Of a stretch of DNA of 64,000 nt, positions 31,733 to 40,443 are shown piece after piece. Location: NCBI RefSeq assembly GCF_013297935.1, contig NZ_JAAFIX010000001.1, positions 621,466 to 685,465 of the forward strand, read 5' to 3'. The notes under the pieces were generated by a model. That model did not search any database and was not told the DNA's origin. It worked only from the letters and a program-made list of their open reading frames with translations. A program made the translations under genes and the position numbers. The number at the start of each line of letters is the position of its first letter. Positions within the stretch are counted from its first letter, which is position 1. This stretch comes from Rhodoferax sp. Lineage in GTDB: Bacteria > Pseudomonadota > Gammaproteobacteria > Burkholderiales > Burkholderiaceae_C.

Positions 31733-32515
31733 ATGCCAACACCTCGCCCCCCTTACACCCCGCACCTCATGGCCCACAGGCGTGGCCGCCTTTGGCGTAG
31801 CCTGAGTGTGGGAGCCCTGGCAGCTACTTGCCTGCCCTTGGCCATGGCCCAGACCTGCCAGCGCAGCGCCGGGGCCCAGCCGCCTGCGGTGGTGGAGCTG
31901 TTTACCTCGCAAGGGTGTAGCTCGTGCCCGCCGGCTGACGCATGGCTGTCTACCCTCAAAGGCAACGAAGGGGTGATTGCACTGTCGTTCCATGTGAACT
32001 ACTGGAATTACCTAGGCTGGAAAGACCCCTACGCCACCGCCGAGACCACCGAGCGCCAGCGCCAACTACAGCAGGCCATGAAAGGCGCCTATGTCTACAC
32101 GCCCCAGGTAGTGCTCAATGGGCGCGACCACCGCCAGTGGCGCGAGCAGGGCACGCACCCCCTGCCCCGCCTGCCGGCTACCCCGCAGGCCCCCACCCTG
32201 AGCCTGGCGCGCAACGGTACCCAAGTCACCGCACAAGTGGGCGCCCTGCCGGGCCAGGGCCAACTGGCCGGCTACTGGGCGGTACTGAGCGATGGGCTGA
32301 GCCAGCAAGTCACGCGCGGCGAGAACGCGGGCAGCCGCTTGGTCAACGACCACGTGGTCTCGCACTACCAGCCCGTGCCCGCCTGGAACGCCAACAGCCC
32401 CCACACCCTGCAGCTCACCGTGCCCGCCCAGAGCGGTAAAGGACGGGTGGTGTTTATCGTGACCCAGCCGGGCTACACCCAGCCGGTGCAAGGGCTGGCG
32501 CTGCAGTGCAGCTAG
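31733..32515 (+). CDS. DUF1223 domain exported protein
   Basis: A 260-residue protein. A Sec signal ends near LAMAQ. VVELFTSQGCSSCPPAD carries the CxxC that gives DUF1223 proteins their thioredoxin-like look, followed by SFHVNYWNYLGWKDPYA and YTPQVVLNGRDH. Function of the family is not established; a periplasmic thiol role is possible. An internal ATG at 31769 (MAHRRG) may be the real start. Confidence 0.83.
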   Translation: MPTPRPPYTPHLMAHRRGRLWRSLSVGALAATCLPLAMAQTCQRSAGAQPPAVVELFTSQGCSSCPPADAWLSTLKGNEGVIALSFHVNYWNYLGWKDPYATAETTERQRQLQQAMKGAYVYTPQVVLNGRDHRQWREQGTHPLPRLPATPQAPTLSLARNGTQVTAQVGALPGQGQLAGYWAVLSDGLSQQVTRGENAGSRLVNDHVVSHYQPVPAWNANSPHTLQLTVPAQSGKGRVVFIVTQPGYTQPVQGLALQCS

Positions 32516-32535
32516 GCTCGGGTAAGCTCGTCGGC

Positions 32536-32814
32536 ATGCCCTTGACCCCGAAGTTCATTCATCTGCCTGATGGCCCGGTACCCGGCCCTTTGCGACTGCT
32601 GCCCGTCAACGCCGATGTGCTGGCCGTGCACACCGCAGAGGGCGCGCATGTGGGCTCGCTCAAAAAGATTGGCGCGGTCTGGAAGTTCAAGGCCATGGGC
32701 TATGACGAGGCCGGGGATATGGAGCCCGGCGGCGGGCCGCTGACCGACCGGCACAACTTGCAGTTCCAAACACCTGACGCGGCCAAGGTGAGCGCGCGCT
32801 TGCTGGCCGGGTAG
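32536..32814 (+). CDS. Hypothetical small protein
   Basis: A 92-residue protein starting MPLTPKFIHLPDG, with VHTAEGAHVGSLKKIG and VWKFKAMGYDEAGD. No signal peptide or membrane segment. I do not recognise a family. It begins 20 bases after the DUF1223 stop on the same strand, so it may be co-transcribed. Confidence 0.6.
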   Translation: MPLTPKFIHLPDGPVPGPLRLLPVNADVLAVHTAEGAHVGSLKKIGAVWKFKAMGYDEAGDMEPGGGPLTDRHNLQFQTPDAAKVSARLLAG

Positions 32815-32835
32815 CTCTCCAGCTGAAACCTTGCC

Positions 32836-33963
32836 TCAGCTCTGGACCTGGTTGCGCCCGCTGCGCTTGGCCATGTAGAGGGCTGCGTCGGCCGCGGCCA
32901 TGAGTGCATCGATGGTTTGCCCCGCCTTGTAGGTGGCAGCACCAATAGACACGGTTATCGCCAACGGCGGAGTGGTGGGCAGTGCCTCAGCCGCTACGGC
33001 CTGGCGCAAACGCTCCGCCACCTCAAGCGCCACCGGCAAAGGTGTGAGGGGCAGCACAATCAAAAACTCTTCCCCGCCGTAGCGTGTGCACACGTCGCCC
33101 TGGCGCAGGCAGTCACGAAGGCGCTGTGCAAACGAGCGCAGCGCGTCGTCGCCGACCAGGTGGCCATGAGCGTCGTTGATTTTTTTGAAAAAATCGATAT
33201 CCAGCATCAGGATAGAAAAAGGCTGGCCCGTGCTGACCGAGAACTCCTGTTGCTGCTTGAGCAACTCGTCCAGCGCACGGCGGTTGCCTTGGCCGGTGAG
33301 CGCGTCGGTGGCGGCATCCGTTCGCACCTTGGTCAGCAAGCCGCGCAATTGTTGGGCCAAGGTGGCATTGGCCAATTGCAAGGAAATGCCTTCCCGCACG
33401 CGGTTGGCAATGCGGCTGGAGTGGTAGAACATAAGCACCTGAAACACGCTGAACGCCATGATGAGGTCGAGGCTGTATTGCTGGCTGGCATAGCGAGCCA
33501 GCCCCAGCACCGAGACACACCACATCAGCCCGCTTTGCAGGTAGTAGCCGCGGATGTAAGGCACATACGCCTGCGCGTTGACGGCGCTCACTCCGCACAG
33601 CAACGCCACCAAAAAGGGGTCTAACAGCACATCATGCCCCGCCAGCAACCAACCCAACAGGCCCCAAGCCATGCCGTCCAGTGCCGCCATGAACCGCATG
33701 CGAGGGCCATGGGTCTGCTGATCGCAGCCCTCCTTAAGGGCCCGGCCGATTGAAAGCAAGCCCATCATCCACACCACAAAGAAAAGGACCAGCCAAGACA
33801 ACAAGTTTTTCTCGGGGACGCGACCCCATGCCATCCAGGCAGCTACAAACCACCCAGCCGGCGTGGAGTGCAGAGTTTGACGAAAGGATGCCACCCACAA
33901 GGCGAAGCCCGTTTGGTCAACTACCAAACGGTCACTAGCCGATAGGTTGGAAAGGGGCTTCAT
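32836..33963 (-). CDS. Membrane-bound diguanylate cyclase
   Basis: A 375-residue protein with about five hydrophobic helices in the first 190 residues and a GGDEF domain at the C-terminus. The active-site motif is RYGGEEFLIVLP, and RQGD five residues upstream is an inhibitory I-site. It should make c-di-GMP under feedback control. No EAL domain. No sensor domain other than the membrane segment is apparent. Confidence 0.9.
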   Translation of the reverse strand: MKPLSNLSASDRLVVDQTGFALWVASFRQTLHSTPAGWFVAAWMAWGRVPEKNLLSWLVLFFVVWMMGLLSIGRALKEGCDQQTHGPRMRFMAALDGMAWGLLGWLLAGHDVLLDPFLVALLCGVSAVNAQAYVPYIRGYYLQSGLMWCVSVLGLARYASQQYSLDLIMAFSVFQVLMFYHSSRIANRVREGISLQLANATLAQQLRGLLTKVRTDAATDALTGQGNRRALDELLKQQQEFSVSTGQPFSILMLDIDFFKKINDAHGHLVGDDALRSFAQRLRDCLRQGDVCTRYGGEEFLIVLPLTPLPVALEVAERLRQAVAAEALPTTPPLAITVSIGAATYKAGQTIDALMAAADAALYMAKRSGRNQVQS

Positions 33964-34143
33964 GGAGTGGAGGGTATGAGTTTGTAGCTACTCGGTTTGC
34001 AGCTTTGAATTCCATTCTACGGAAGCGTTTGCAAAACAACTACGGTTTCTGGATGCAAACAATTGCGGCAAGGGCCTCCTAGTACCCAAAAGGGCCGCCC
34101 TCGTAAAATAGTTCGCTTTGTCGATCCGGAGCCCCTAAAAATC

Positions 34144-34788
34144 ATGCCCGCAAAAATCAATAGCAAACCTTTCGTGATCGGCGTGGCCGGGGGCAGTGGC
34201 AGCGGCAAATCCACTGTCACCCGCGAGGTGCTGGCTTCCATCGGCCCCGAAATGGCCTCGGTGGTCTACCAGGACGATTACTACTGCGACCAGACCCACC
34301 TGGCGCCCGAAGAGCGCGTCAAAACCAACTACGACCACCCCGACGCCTTCGACTGGCCGCTCATGGTGCAACACATGCAGGCCCTGCGCCGCGGTGAGGC
34401 CATCGACATGCCCACCTACGATTTTGTGACGCACAACCGCGCGCCCAACACGGTGGTGGTGAACCCGGCGCCAGTGATCGTGATTGAGGGTTTGTTTGCG
34501 CTGTTTGACCCTGATCTGCGCAAGATGATGTCGCTCAAAATCTTTGTGGACACCGCGCCCGATGTGCGATTTATCCGCCGTCTGCAGCGCGACATTACCG
34601 AGCGCGGGCGCAGCACCGAGAGTGTGATTGCCCAGTACCTGGAAACCGTGCGCCCCATGCACAAGCAGTTCATTGAGCCCACCAAGCGGCACGCCCACGT
34701 GATCCTGCCCCACGGTGCCAACGACCCGGCGGTGGACATCATCACCACCAAGGTCAAGACGCTGATCCGCGATCTGGATAAAGCCTGA
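34144..34788 (+). CDS. udk: Uridine kinase
   Basis: A 214-residue P-loop kinase phosphorylating uridine and cytidine. GVAGGSGSGKSTVTREV is Walker A; VYQDDYYCDQTHL, NYDHPDAFDW, YDFVTHNR and RRLQRDITERGRS are the uridine kinase blocks. ATG 34144 is used; the frame extends upstream without conservation. Length matches the bacterial family. Confidence 0.95.
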   Translation: MPAKINSKPFVIGVAGGSGSGKSTVTREVLASIGPEMASVVYQDDYYCDQTHLAPEERVKTNYDHPDAFDWPLMVQHMQALRRGEAIDMPTYDFVTHNRAPNTVVVNPAPVIVIEGLFALFDPDLRKMMSLKIFVDTAPDVRFIRRLQRDITERGRSTESVIAQYLETVRPMHKQFIEPTKRHAHVILPHGANDPAVDIITTKVKTLIRDLDKA

Positions 34789-34795
34789 GCCGGCG

Positions 34796-35713
34796 CTAAG
34801 CCGCCAGCACGAAGTCCAGCGCCCCGCACACTGCCGCCACCTGCGCGGCAATGCATTGCTCGGGCGTGGCGCGCGGGCTGTCGGGGTAGACCTCGGTGGT
34901 GCTGGTGTATCGCGCACCGGTGATACCGGCGCACAGGCCCCAGCCCACCATGTCGTACTCAATCACACCAGGCGCCGCCAACGGTGTGCCGATAATGCCG
35001 CCCGCCCCGTCCGGCGGCACGATGTGGGTGACCTGCTCCACCGCCCGCAGAATGGCTTGCTGGAACACGGGTTGGGGGTTGCCGGTGTCGTCCACCAGAT
35101 AAAAGCCATCGGGAATGGTGGCGGGCTCAAACGGCTTGCCATCGCGCGCGGCCACGGCGGGGCGGAACTCGCTCTCGTCGGTGTCGGTGGTTTCGTGCAG
35201 GTCGATGTGGGCGGCAAACTGCCCGAGCAGCGGGGCCACAAGGCGCATCAAAGCCGCACTCTCTTGTGCGGGGCTATCGGCGCGGAAGCTGCGGTTGGGG
35301 TCTTGCGCGTCGTGGTTCCAGCGCTGGATGCGCTCATAGGCCCAAGGGCTCACGCAGGGCACCACCAGCAGATTCACCCGCCCGGCATAGGCAGCGGCCT
35401 GGTGGGCGGCAAACGCAATAGCACCATACACACCACTAGTCTCGTAGCCATGCACACCACCGGTCACCAGCACCGTGGGCACCTGGCTGCTCCAGCCCCG
35501 GCTGCGCAGGGCCATGAGGGGGAAGCGCTCCTCGCCATAGACCACTTCGCCATAGGTTTCCAGGTCCCACGCTGAGCGCAAGGGCTCCAGCGCGGCGAGC
35601 ACCTTGTGGGGGTAACTGCGGTGTTTTTGCTGGCGGGCGCGCCATTGTGTAATCTCGGCGGGCCCCCAAGGCTGGCCGGGGGTCCCTATCGGGTAAAAGT
35701 GCGGGTTACTCAT
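34796..35713 (-). CDS. M14-family metallocarboxypeptidase-like protein
   Basis: A 305-residue protein. TGGVHGYETSGV provides the HxxE zinc ligands, HIDLHETTDTDE the third His, and TTEVYPDSP a Glu near the catalytic position. It lacks a signal peptide, so it is cytoplasmic. It converges tightly with udk: 7 bases separate the stops. Substrate peptides unknown. Confidence 0.83.
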   Translation of the reverse strand: MSNPHFYPIGTPGQPWGPAEITQWRARQQKHRSYPHKVLAALEPLRSAWDLETYGEVVYGEERFPLMALRSRGWSSQVPTVLVTGGVHGYETSGVYGAIAFAAHQAAAYAGRVNLLVVPCVSPWAYERIQRWNHDAQDPNRSFRADSPAQESAALMRLVAPLLGQFAAHIDLHETTDTDESEFRPAVAARDGKPFEPATIPDGFYLVDDTGNPQPVFQQAILRAVEQVTHIVPPDGAGGIIGTPLAAPGVIEYDMVGWGLCAGITGARYTSTTEVYPDSPRATPEQCIAAQVAAVCGALDFVLAA

Positions 35714-35767
35714 GCTACGATTTTAATAGCTACCCGCGCACGCTTTATAAGCGCCAGAGCCATTTTT
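35713..35767 (+). repeat. Interspersed intergenic repeat copy
   Basis: TGCTACGATTTTAATAGCTA, CGCGCACGC and GCGCCAGAGCCATTT follow the same order as the copy at 3347, with changes in the distal half. It lies between the divergent M14 and GST genes and must contain or adjoin their promoters. Confidence 0.65.
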
Positions 35768-35788
35768 CATTCAATAACCGGATTCACC

Positions 35789-36412
35789 ATGCCCCAACTC
35801 CAACTCAACTACTTCGACATGCACGGCGGCCGTGCCGAACCGGCCCGCCTGGCACTGCACATCGGTGGCATTGCGTTCAACGACCACCGCTTTGCATTCC
35901 CGGCCTTTGGCGAGTTCCGCAAAACCACCCCGTTCGGCCAAGTGCCCACGCTGGATGTAGACGGCGTGCAATTCACCCAGTGCGACGCCATCGTGCGCTA
36001 CGCCGGCAAACTCGCCGGCTTGTACCCCACCGATCCGCTGCAAGCCCTGTATTGCGATGAAGTCATGTACGTGGTGGAAGAAGCCGGCGTGAAGATGGGC
36101 CCCACCTTCCGCATGAGCGGTGAAGAGCAAAAGGCAGCCCGCCTGGCGCTGGTGAACAGCTCCATGCCGATGTACCTGGCCTGGCTGGCCACGCGTTTGC
36201 AAGCCCAAGGCGGCGAGTTTTTTGCCGATGGCCGCCTGACCGTAGCTGACCTGAAAGTATTTGTGGACGTGCGCGCCCTGAACTCCGGCCGCTTTGACCA
36301 TGTGCCCGCCGACCTGGTGGCGCGCGTGGCCCCTGCACTGAACGCGCACATGCAGCGTGTGGGCGAGCACCCTGGCGTCAAGGGCTATTACGCCCAGTTT
36401 GCAGCCAAGTAA
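35789..36412 (+). CDS. Glutathione S-transferase family protein
   Basis: A 207-residue protein of the sigma/alpha-like fold. The N-terminal LNYFDMHGGRAEPARLAL has the Tyr-containing start and the RAEPARL turn. FGQVPTLDVDG carries the cis-Pro and QCDAIVRYAGKLAGLY the glutathione-carboxylate site. The C-terminal helical domain is ADGRLTVADLKVFVDV. It uses glutathione, whose synthesis and recycling genes are also in the window. Confidence 0.9.
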   Translation: MPQLQLNYFDMHGGRAEPARLALHIGGIAFNDHRFAFPAFGEFRKTTPFGQVPTLDVDGVQFTQCDAIVRYAGKLAGLYPTDPLQALYCDEVMYVVEEAGVKMGPTFRMSGEEQKAARLALVNSSMPMYLAWLATRLQAQGGEFFADGRLTVADLKVFVDVRALNSGRFDHVPADLVARVAPALNAHMQRVGEHPGVKGYYAQFAAK

Positions 36413-36420
36413 GCGGCCAG

Positions 36421-36981
36421 GTGCAGCTCATGGAGCGGCTTTTGCCGCACTACCAATTCTCTGAGCAGCACCGCCTGCTCACGCAGGCCAGCCCCGCAGG
36501 CCTCATGGATGCGGTGCTGCAACCCGGCGTGAGCGAAGACCCGTGGGCGCGCCGCTTCATACAGCTGCGCGAGCTGCCCGACCGCCTGCGCGGAGCACTG
36601 GGCGGAACCAGCCGCTTGCAAGCAAAGCCGCCCTTCGGCATCGACAACTTCACCCTGTTAGGCCGCGAGGGAGATGCCGAAATTGCCCTGGGTCTGGCAG
36701 GCCGCTTCTGGCAAGCGGACTACGGGCAGAGGCCCCTGGCCGACGCGCAGGCGTTCGCCGCTTTTGGCGAGCCCGGTAGCGCCAAGCTGCTGCTCCAGTT
36801 CAGCACGCGGCCCGATGCGGACGGCGGCACTTGGCTGCACACCGAGACCCGGGTGTTCTGCACCGACCGGGATGCCGTGCGGCGCTTTACCCCGTATTGG
36901 TACCTGATCCGGCCGGTGAGCGGCCTGATTCGCAGGCGCTTGCTGGCCCGCGTGCGCGATGCGGCACTGGCCGCCGCCTAA
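36421..36981 (+). CDS. Uncharacterised protein, DUF2867-like
   Basis: Up to 186 residues from GTG 36421, or 183 from ATG 36430 (MERLLPHYQF). GIDNFTLLGREGDAEIALGL and a C-terminal RRFTPYWYLIRPVSGLIRRR look like DUF2867-type proteins with an SRPBCC-like fold, but the match is from memory. It starts 8 bases after the GST stop, so the two are probably co-transcribed. Confidence 0.6.
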   Translation: MQLMERLLPHYQFSEQHRLLTQASPAGLMDAVLQPGVSEDPWARRFIQLRELPDRLRGALGGTSRLQAKPPFGIDNFTLLGREGDAEIALGLAGRFWQADYGQRPLADAQAFAAFGEPGSAKLLLQFSTRPDADGGTWLHTETRVFCTDRDAVRRFTPYWYLIRPVSGLIRRRLLARVRDAALAAA

Positions 36982-37068
36982 CCCAAAACCGAGTAACCCC
37001 ACAGGGGCCCGCCTTTTGCTGCGGTGCCACACTCGCGCCCCTTGTTGTTACGTTTACAGGTTTTGACC

Positions 37069-38124
37069 ATGCTTTTCTCTCCCCTGCAAGTCGGCGCTTT
37101 GACGCTGCCTAACCGCTTTGTGCTCGCCCCCTTGACCCGCACCCGCGCCGGCATGGAGCACCTGCCCAATGACTTGATGGCCGAGTACTACGCCCAGCGC
37201 GCCAGCGGTGGCCTGCTGATCACCGAGTGCACCATGGTGACCGAGGGCACCTCTGCCTTTGTGGCCGAGCCGGGTGTGTATTCCGCAGAGCAAATTGCCG
37301 GTTGGAAGAAAACCACCGACGCGGTGCACGCCAAGGGTGGCCGCATCTTCATGCAAATCTGGCACGCCGGCCGCGCTGCCCACCCCGATATCAACGGCGG
37401 TGCGCGCACCGTGTCGAGCAGCGCCATAGCGATTGAAGGCGACATCCACACCGCCACCGGCAAAGTGCCACACGCGGTGCCGCACGCACTCACCACAGAA
37501 GAAATTGCCGCCATCGTGGCCGACTTTGTGCAAGGTGCCAAAAACGCCATCGCGGCTGGCTTTGACGGCGTGGAAGTCCACGGCGCCAACGGCTACCTGA
37601 TCGACCAGTTTTTGCGCGACGGCTGCAACCAGCGCACCGACGCCTATGGCGGCTCCCTGGAAAACCGTGCCCGCTTCTTGATGGAAGTGTTGACCGCCGT
37701 GACCGCCGCCATCGGCGCAGAGCGAGTGGGCCTGCGCTTGTCGCCCCTGAACAGCTTCAACAGCATGGTGGACAGCGACCCCGTCGGCCTGACCGCTTAC
37801 TTGGCTGAGCAGCTCAACAGCTTCAAGCTGGCCTACCTGCACATGATGCGGGCGGACTTCTTCGGCGTGCAAAAGGCCGACGTCATGTCGGTCGCGCGCA
37901 GCCACTACAAGGGTGTGTTGATCGGCAACATGGGCTACAGCGCAGAAGAGGCTGAGCAAGCGATCAAAGAAGGAAAACTGGATGCAGTCGCATTCGGCAA
38001 CGCCTACATTGCCAACCCGGACCTGCCGGAACGCGTCAAGGCGGGTGTTGCACTGAACACGCCTGACAGCAGCACCTACTACACGCCCGGTGCCAAGGGC
38101 TACACCGATTACCCCGCGATGTAA
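37069..38124 (+). CDS. Old Yellow Enzyme-family ene-reductase
   Basis: A 351-residue FMN oxidoreductase. NRFVLAPLTRTRAG, IWHAGRAAHPDI, VEVHGANGYLIDQFLRDGCN and TDAYGGSLENR are OYE landmarks; HGAN supplies the substrate-binding His-Asn pair. It reduces activated C=C bonds with NAD(P)H. NemA-like in length. The preceding GST and following thioredoxin genes fit a role in handling electrophiles, by context. Confidence 0.92.
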   Translation: MLFSPLQVGALTLPNRFVLAPLTRTRAGMEHLPNDLMAEYYAQRASGGLLITECTMVTEGTSAFVAEPGVYSAEQIAGWKKTTDAVHAKGGRIFMQIWHAGRAAHPDINGGARTVSSSAIAIEGDIHTATGKVPHAVPHALTTEEIAAIVADFVQGAKNAIAAGFDGVEVHGANGYLIDQFLRDGCNQRTDAYGGSLENRARFLMEVLTAVTAAIGAERVGLRLSPLNSFNSMVDSDPVGLTAYLAEQLNSFKLAYLHMMRADFFGVQKADVMSVARSHYKGVLIGNMGYSAEEAEQAIKEGKLDAVAFGNAYIANPDLPERVKAGVALNTPDSSTYYTPGAKGYTDYPAM

Positions 38125-38138
38125 GGGGACGAGAGACA

Positions 38139-38172
38139 GTCACCACCCGGCCAGCACAGCCGGGGTGGTGAC
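38139..38172. terminator. Strong hairpin between convergent genes
   Basis: GTCACCACCCGGC and GCCGGGGTGGTGAC pair over 13 bases around a 7-base loop, between the OYE stop (38124) and the small gene stop (38187). No T-run follows in either direction. Confidence 0.55.
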
Positions 38173-38186
38173 AACATCACTCGGGC

Positions 38187-38453
38187 TTACAGGCCTTCGT
38201 GGCGGTCGGCTGCGGCAAACAGGTCCAAGGCAAAGACAGGGTCCGACTTTTGGATGCTGGCCGCAAAAGTCCGGAGCTCTTCAGCCTCTTGGAAGCGAGT
38301 GCTGCGGGTATCCTCCACCTGGGTACCAAAGGCTGCCTGGCTCAGGGCCACCACCAGACTCTTGGCAGCCAACCACAATGCCTGCAAAGACGCGCCCACG
38401 GTAGGCTGTTCGTTGCGGGGCAGAGAAATGCTGTTGAGTGTCGTGCTGGCCAT
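38187..38453 (-). CDS. Hypothetical small protein
   Basis: An 88-residue soluble protein starting MASTTLNSISLPRNEQ, with ALWLAAKSLVVALSQAAF and FQEAEELRTFAASIQKSDP. No recognised domain. The sequence looks helical. Its upstream region has the tandem AGGGTTAACCCT palindromes and a plausible promoter (see next features), so expression is probably controlled. Confidence 0.65.
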   Translation of the reverse strand: MASTTLNSISLPRNEQPTVGASLQALWLAAKSLVVALSQAAFGTQVEDTRSTRFQEAEELRTFAASIQKSDPVFALDLFAAADRHEGL

Positions 38454-38498
38454 GGTGGGCTCCTTTAAGTAAAAACAAGTGATGTTGCACCGCAGTAT

Positions 38499-38534
38499 AG
38501 GGTTAACCCTAGACTCAATGCAAGGGTTAACCCT
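38499..38534. promoter_or_regulatory. Tandem AGGGTTAACCCT palindromes in divergent promoters
   Basis: Two identical 12-base palindromes, at 38499-38510 and 38523-38534, are 24 bases apart centre to centre, between the divergent small gene (38453) and trxC (38620). On the minus strand TTGCAT, 18 bases and TATACT form a promoter with one palindrome in the spacer. On the plus strand TAGACT, 18 bases and TAGTAT place the other in its spacer. A palindrome inside a spacer of 18-19 bases is the layout used by MerR-family activators. No MerR gene is in the window. Confidence 0.6.
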
Positions 38535-38619
38535 AGTATCTGTTGTTTCTTAGGGGCAAACGCCTAAGGGCTGCCCTCCAGCCGCTTGAGTTTCGGCGGA
38601 GCATCGCCAGCTACGGCAC

Positions 38620-39060
38620 ATGACTGAAGCGCTCCACATTGTTTGCCCCCACTGCCACACCACCAACCGGGTCCGGACTGACCAGATCAACAGCGCCCCG
38701 GACTGCGGCAGCTGCAAATCGCCACTTTTTGCAGGCAAGCCCACAGAGCTGACGGTCAACTCTTTCGACAAGCACTTGCAGCGCAGCCATATCCCGCTGC
38801 TGGTGGACTTTTGGGCTCCCTGGTGCGGGCCCTGCCGCTCCATGGCCCCGGCCTACGCCGCTGCGGCGGCCCAGTTGGAGCCCCATATCCGGGTTGCGAA
38901 GGTCGACACCGAAGCGCAACAAGCCTTGGGCGCGCGTTTTCAGATCCGCAGTATTCCGACCCTCGCCCTGTTTGTGAATGGGCGCGAAGTCGCCCGGCAG
39001 CCCGGCGCCATGGGGCAGGCGGACATTGTGCGCTGGGTGCGCATGCACCTTCCTGTGTAA
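38620..39060 (+). CDS. trxC: Thioredoxin 2 (zinc-finger thioredoxin TrxC)
   Basis: A 146-residue protein. The N-terminal zinc-finger has CPHC (residues 9-12) and CGSC (29-32), followed by a thioredoxin domain with WCGPC in VDFWAPWCGPCRSM and RSIPTLALFVNG. It is a cytoplasmic disulfide reductase, OxyR-regulated in E. coli. Here the divergent palindromes upstream point to another regulator. Confidence 0.94.
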   Translation: MTEALHIVCPHCHTTNRVRTDQINSAPDCGSCKSPLFAGKPTELTVNSFDKHLQRSHIPLLVDFWAPWCGPCRSMAPAYAAAAAQLEPHIRVAKVDTEAQQALGARFQIRSIPTLALFVNGREVARQPGAMGQADIVRWVRMHLPV

Positions 39061-39099
39061 CAGTAGCAACAAGGCGCCGGCCGGGCTTATAGTGCCCGC

Positions 39100-39936
39100 A
39101 TGGCCAGCGCATTTTTTCAATTCTCGACGGTCCATGCCCGACAGCTCACAGTCTGGGCGCTGTTCGCACTGGGCACGACAGCCGGATGGGCGCAGTGCAG
39201 CAAAAGCATCGTGGTGCCAGCCGCGCCCACGGGCTTCAACGTCAAGGTGGCAGAAGATGTCGTCTCCGGTGTGTACCCTGACTGGTTGCGCGACGTGGGC
39301 CGCAAAGCGGGCTGCCAGCTTCTTCTCCCTGTAATGCCTAGGGCGCGGGCGGATTCCATGGTTTTTGCAGCTGCGCAGGCCGACGTGCTGCTGCCGGCCT
39401 CTCAAAACCAGGAGCGGGACCAAAAGGCGCAATTTGTGCATTTGGTCAACCTGACGCCCTCATTGATTACGCTAGCGAGCGAACCAACGCCGCCCAAAGA
39501 CCTGCGCTCGCTGGAGACTCGCACCAAGTTGCGCGGCGCCCTGGTGCGCAGTTACAGCTGGGGCGATGAGTACGATGCCTTGGTGCGCTATCTGGTGGCC
39601 GAGAACCGGGTCGACTTTGTGAATGACTTGGAAACGGTTGGCCGCATGCTGCGCGCCGGGCGGGTGGACTTCACCATTTTGCCGCCCACCTTGCTCTACT
39701 CCGCACTGCAGGTGGGGGCGGGTGGTGTGCAGACGGGTGAGTTCAGGTTCAGCGCGCTGGCAGGCTTGCCCAAGTCCCGGGTGGGTGCCTACCTCTCACG
39801 GCAAACGCTTAGCGCCCGGGACATAGACCTGCTCAGCACCGCCATGGCGAAAAGTGCCCGCGACGGCAACTTACGCATGTTTTTTGAAAAGTACTACCCG
39901 CCCGATGTGGTGGCTGCAGATGTAAGCGCCCCCTAA
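39100..39936 (+). CDS. Periplasmic solute-binding family 3-like protein
   Basis: A 278-residue exported protein with a signal ending near AGWAQ. KVAEDVVSGVYPDWLRDVGR and QADVLLPASQNQERDQKA resemble the amino-acid ABC-transporter binding-protein fold. No transporter genes accompany it, so it may be a sensor or orphan binding protein. A related orphan is at 47236. It ends 4 bases or so before a repeat. Confidence 0.7.
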   Translation: MASAFFQFSTVHARQLTVWALFALGTTAGWAQCSKSIVVPAAPTGFNVKVAEDVVSGVYPDWLRDVGRKAGCQLLLPVMPRARADSMVFAAAQADVLLPASQNQERDQKAQFVHLVNLTPSLITLASEPTPPKDLRSLETRTKLRGALVRSYSWGDEYDALVRYLVAENRVDFVNDLETVGRMLRAGRVDFTILPPTLLYSALQVGAGGVQTGEFRFSALAGLPKSRVGAYLSRQTLSARDIDLLSTAMAKSARDGNLRMFFEKYYPPDVVAADVSAP

Positions 39937-39939
39937 AAA

Positions 39940-40040
39940 AAGTAAAAAAACTTACCCCAGTCACCTGTGGGCTGATGTGTGGATAAGCGTGTTTACAAGC
40001 CGCGAAATCCGCGCCGGCATTGGCTTTGACAAGGCTGCCC
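39940..40040 (+). repeat. DnaA-box-containing intergenic repeat, copy 1
   Basis: Elements in order: AAAAAAACTTACCCC, CCTGTGGGCT, TGTGTGGATAAGCGTGTTTA, GCGAAATCCGCGCC, ATTGGCTTT. Position 39978-39986 is TGTGGATAA, the complement of the consensus DnaA box TTATCCACA. Related copies are at 42137, 43935 and 44165. Confidence 0.7.
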
Positions 40041-40183
40041 AATAAATAGGCAGGTCGTAAAGCCTTGTTTTTAAAGGCAAAAACCTGTGTTAAGGAACAC
40101 CGCCTGTCCGGCTCAGTAGCCCCCCGTCTGCCTGATGAGGTAACCTCGCCGCCTCACTGAATGACACACACAAGGACTTTTCC

Positions 40184-40432
40184 ATGAAAAAACTCAACGT
40201 CACCATCAAGCTGGAAATGTCGGTACCGGATGACTGGGCCCTGGTTGAAACCTCGGAAGGCACCCCCGTACTGAGCCTGCCGGACGGCCAGTTTCTGGAC
40301 ATTGCCATCGAACCCCTGTTTGCGGCCGACCCCGAAGACACCTGGAGCAGCACCGAGAGCGAAGACGAGCTCAATGACATTCTCGACATGGTCGAGAGTG
40401 AAGAAGTCAGCTACGAGTTTGTGACCCACTAA
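40184..40432 (+). CDS. Small acidic hypothetical protein
   Basis: An 82-residue protein starting MKKLNVTIKLEMSVPDDW, with a very acidic C-terminal half (DPEDTWSSTESEDELNDIL). No recognised domain or signal peptide. It lies between the repeat and the methyltransferase gene, with the same direction, so co-transcription with the latter is possible (11-base gap). Confidence 0.65.
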   Translation: MKKLNVTIKLEMSVPDDWALVETSEGTPVLSLPDGQFLDIAIEPLFAADPEDTWSSTESEDELNDILDMVESEEVSYEFVTH

Positions 40433-40443
40433 GCCACACCCGC

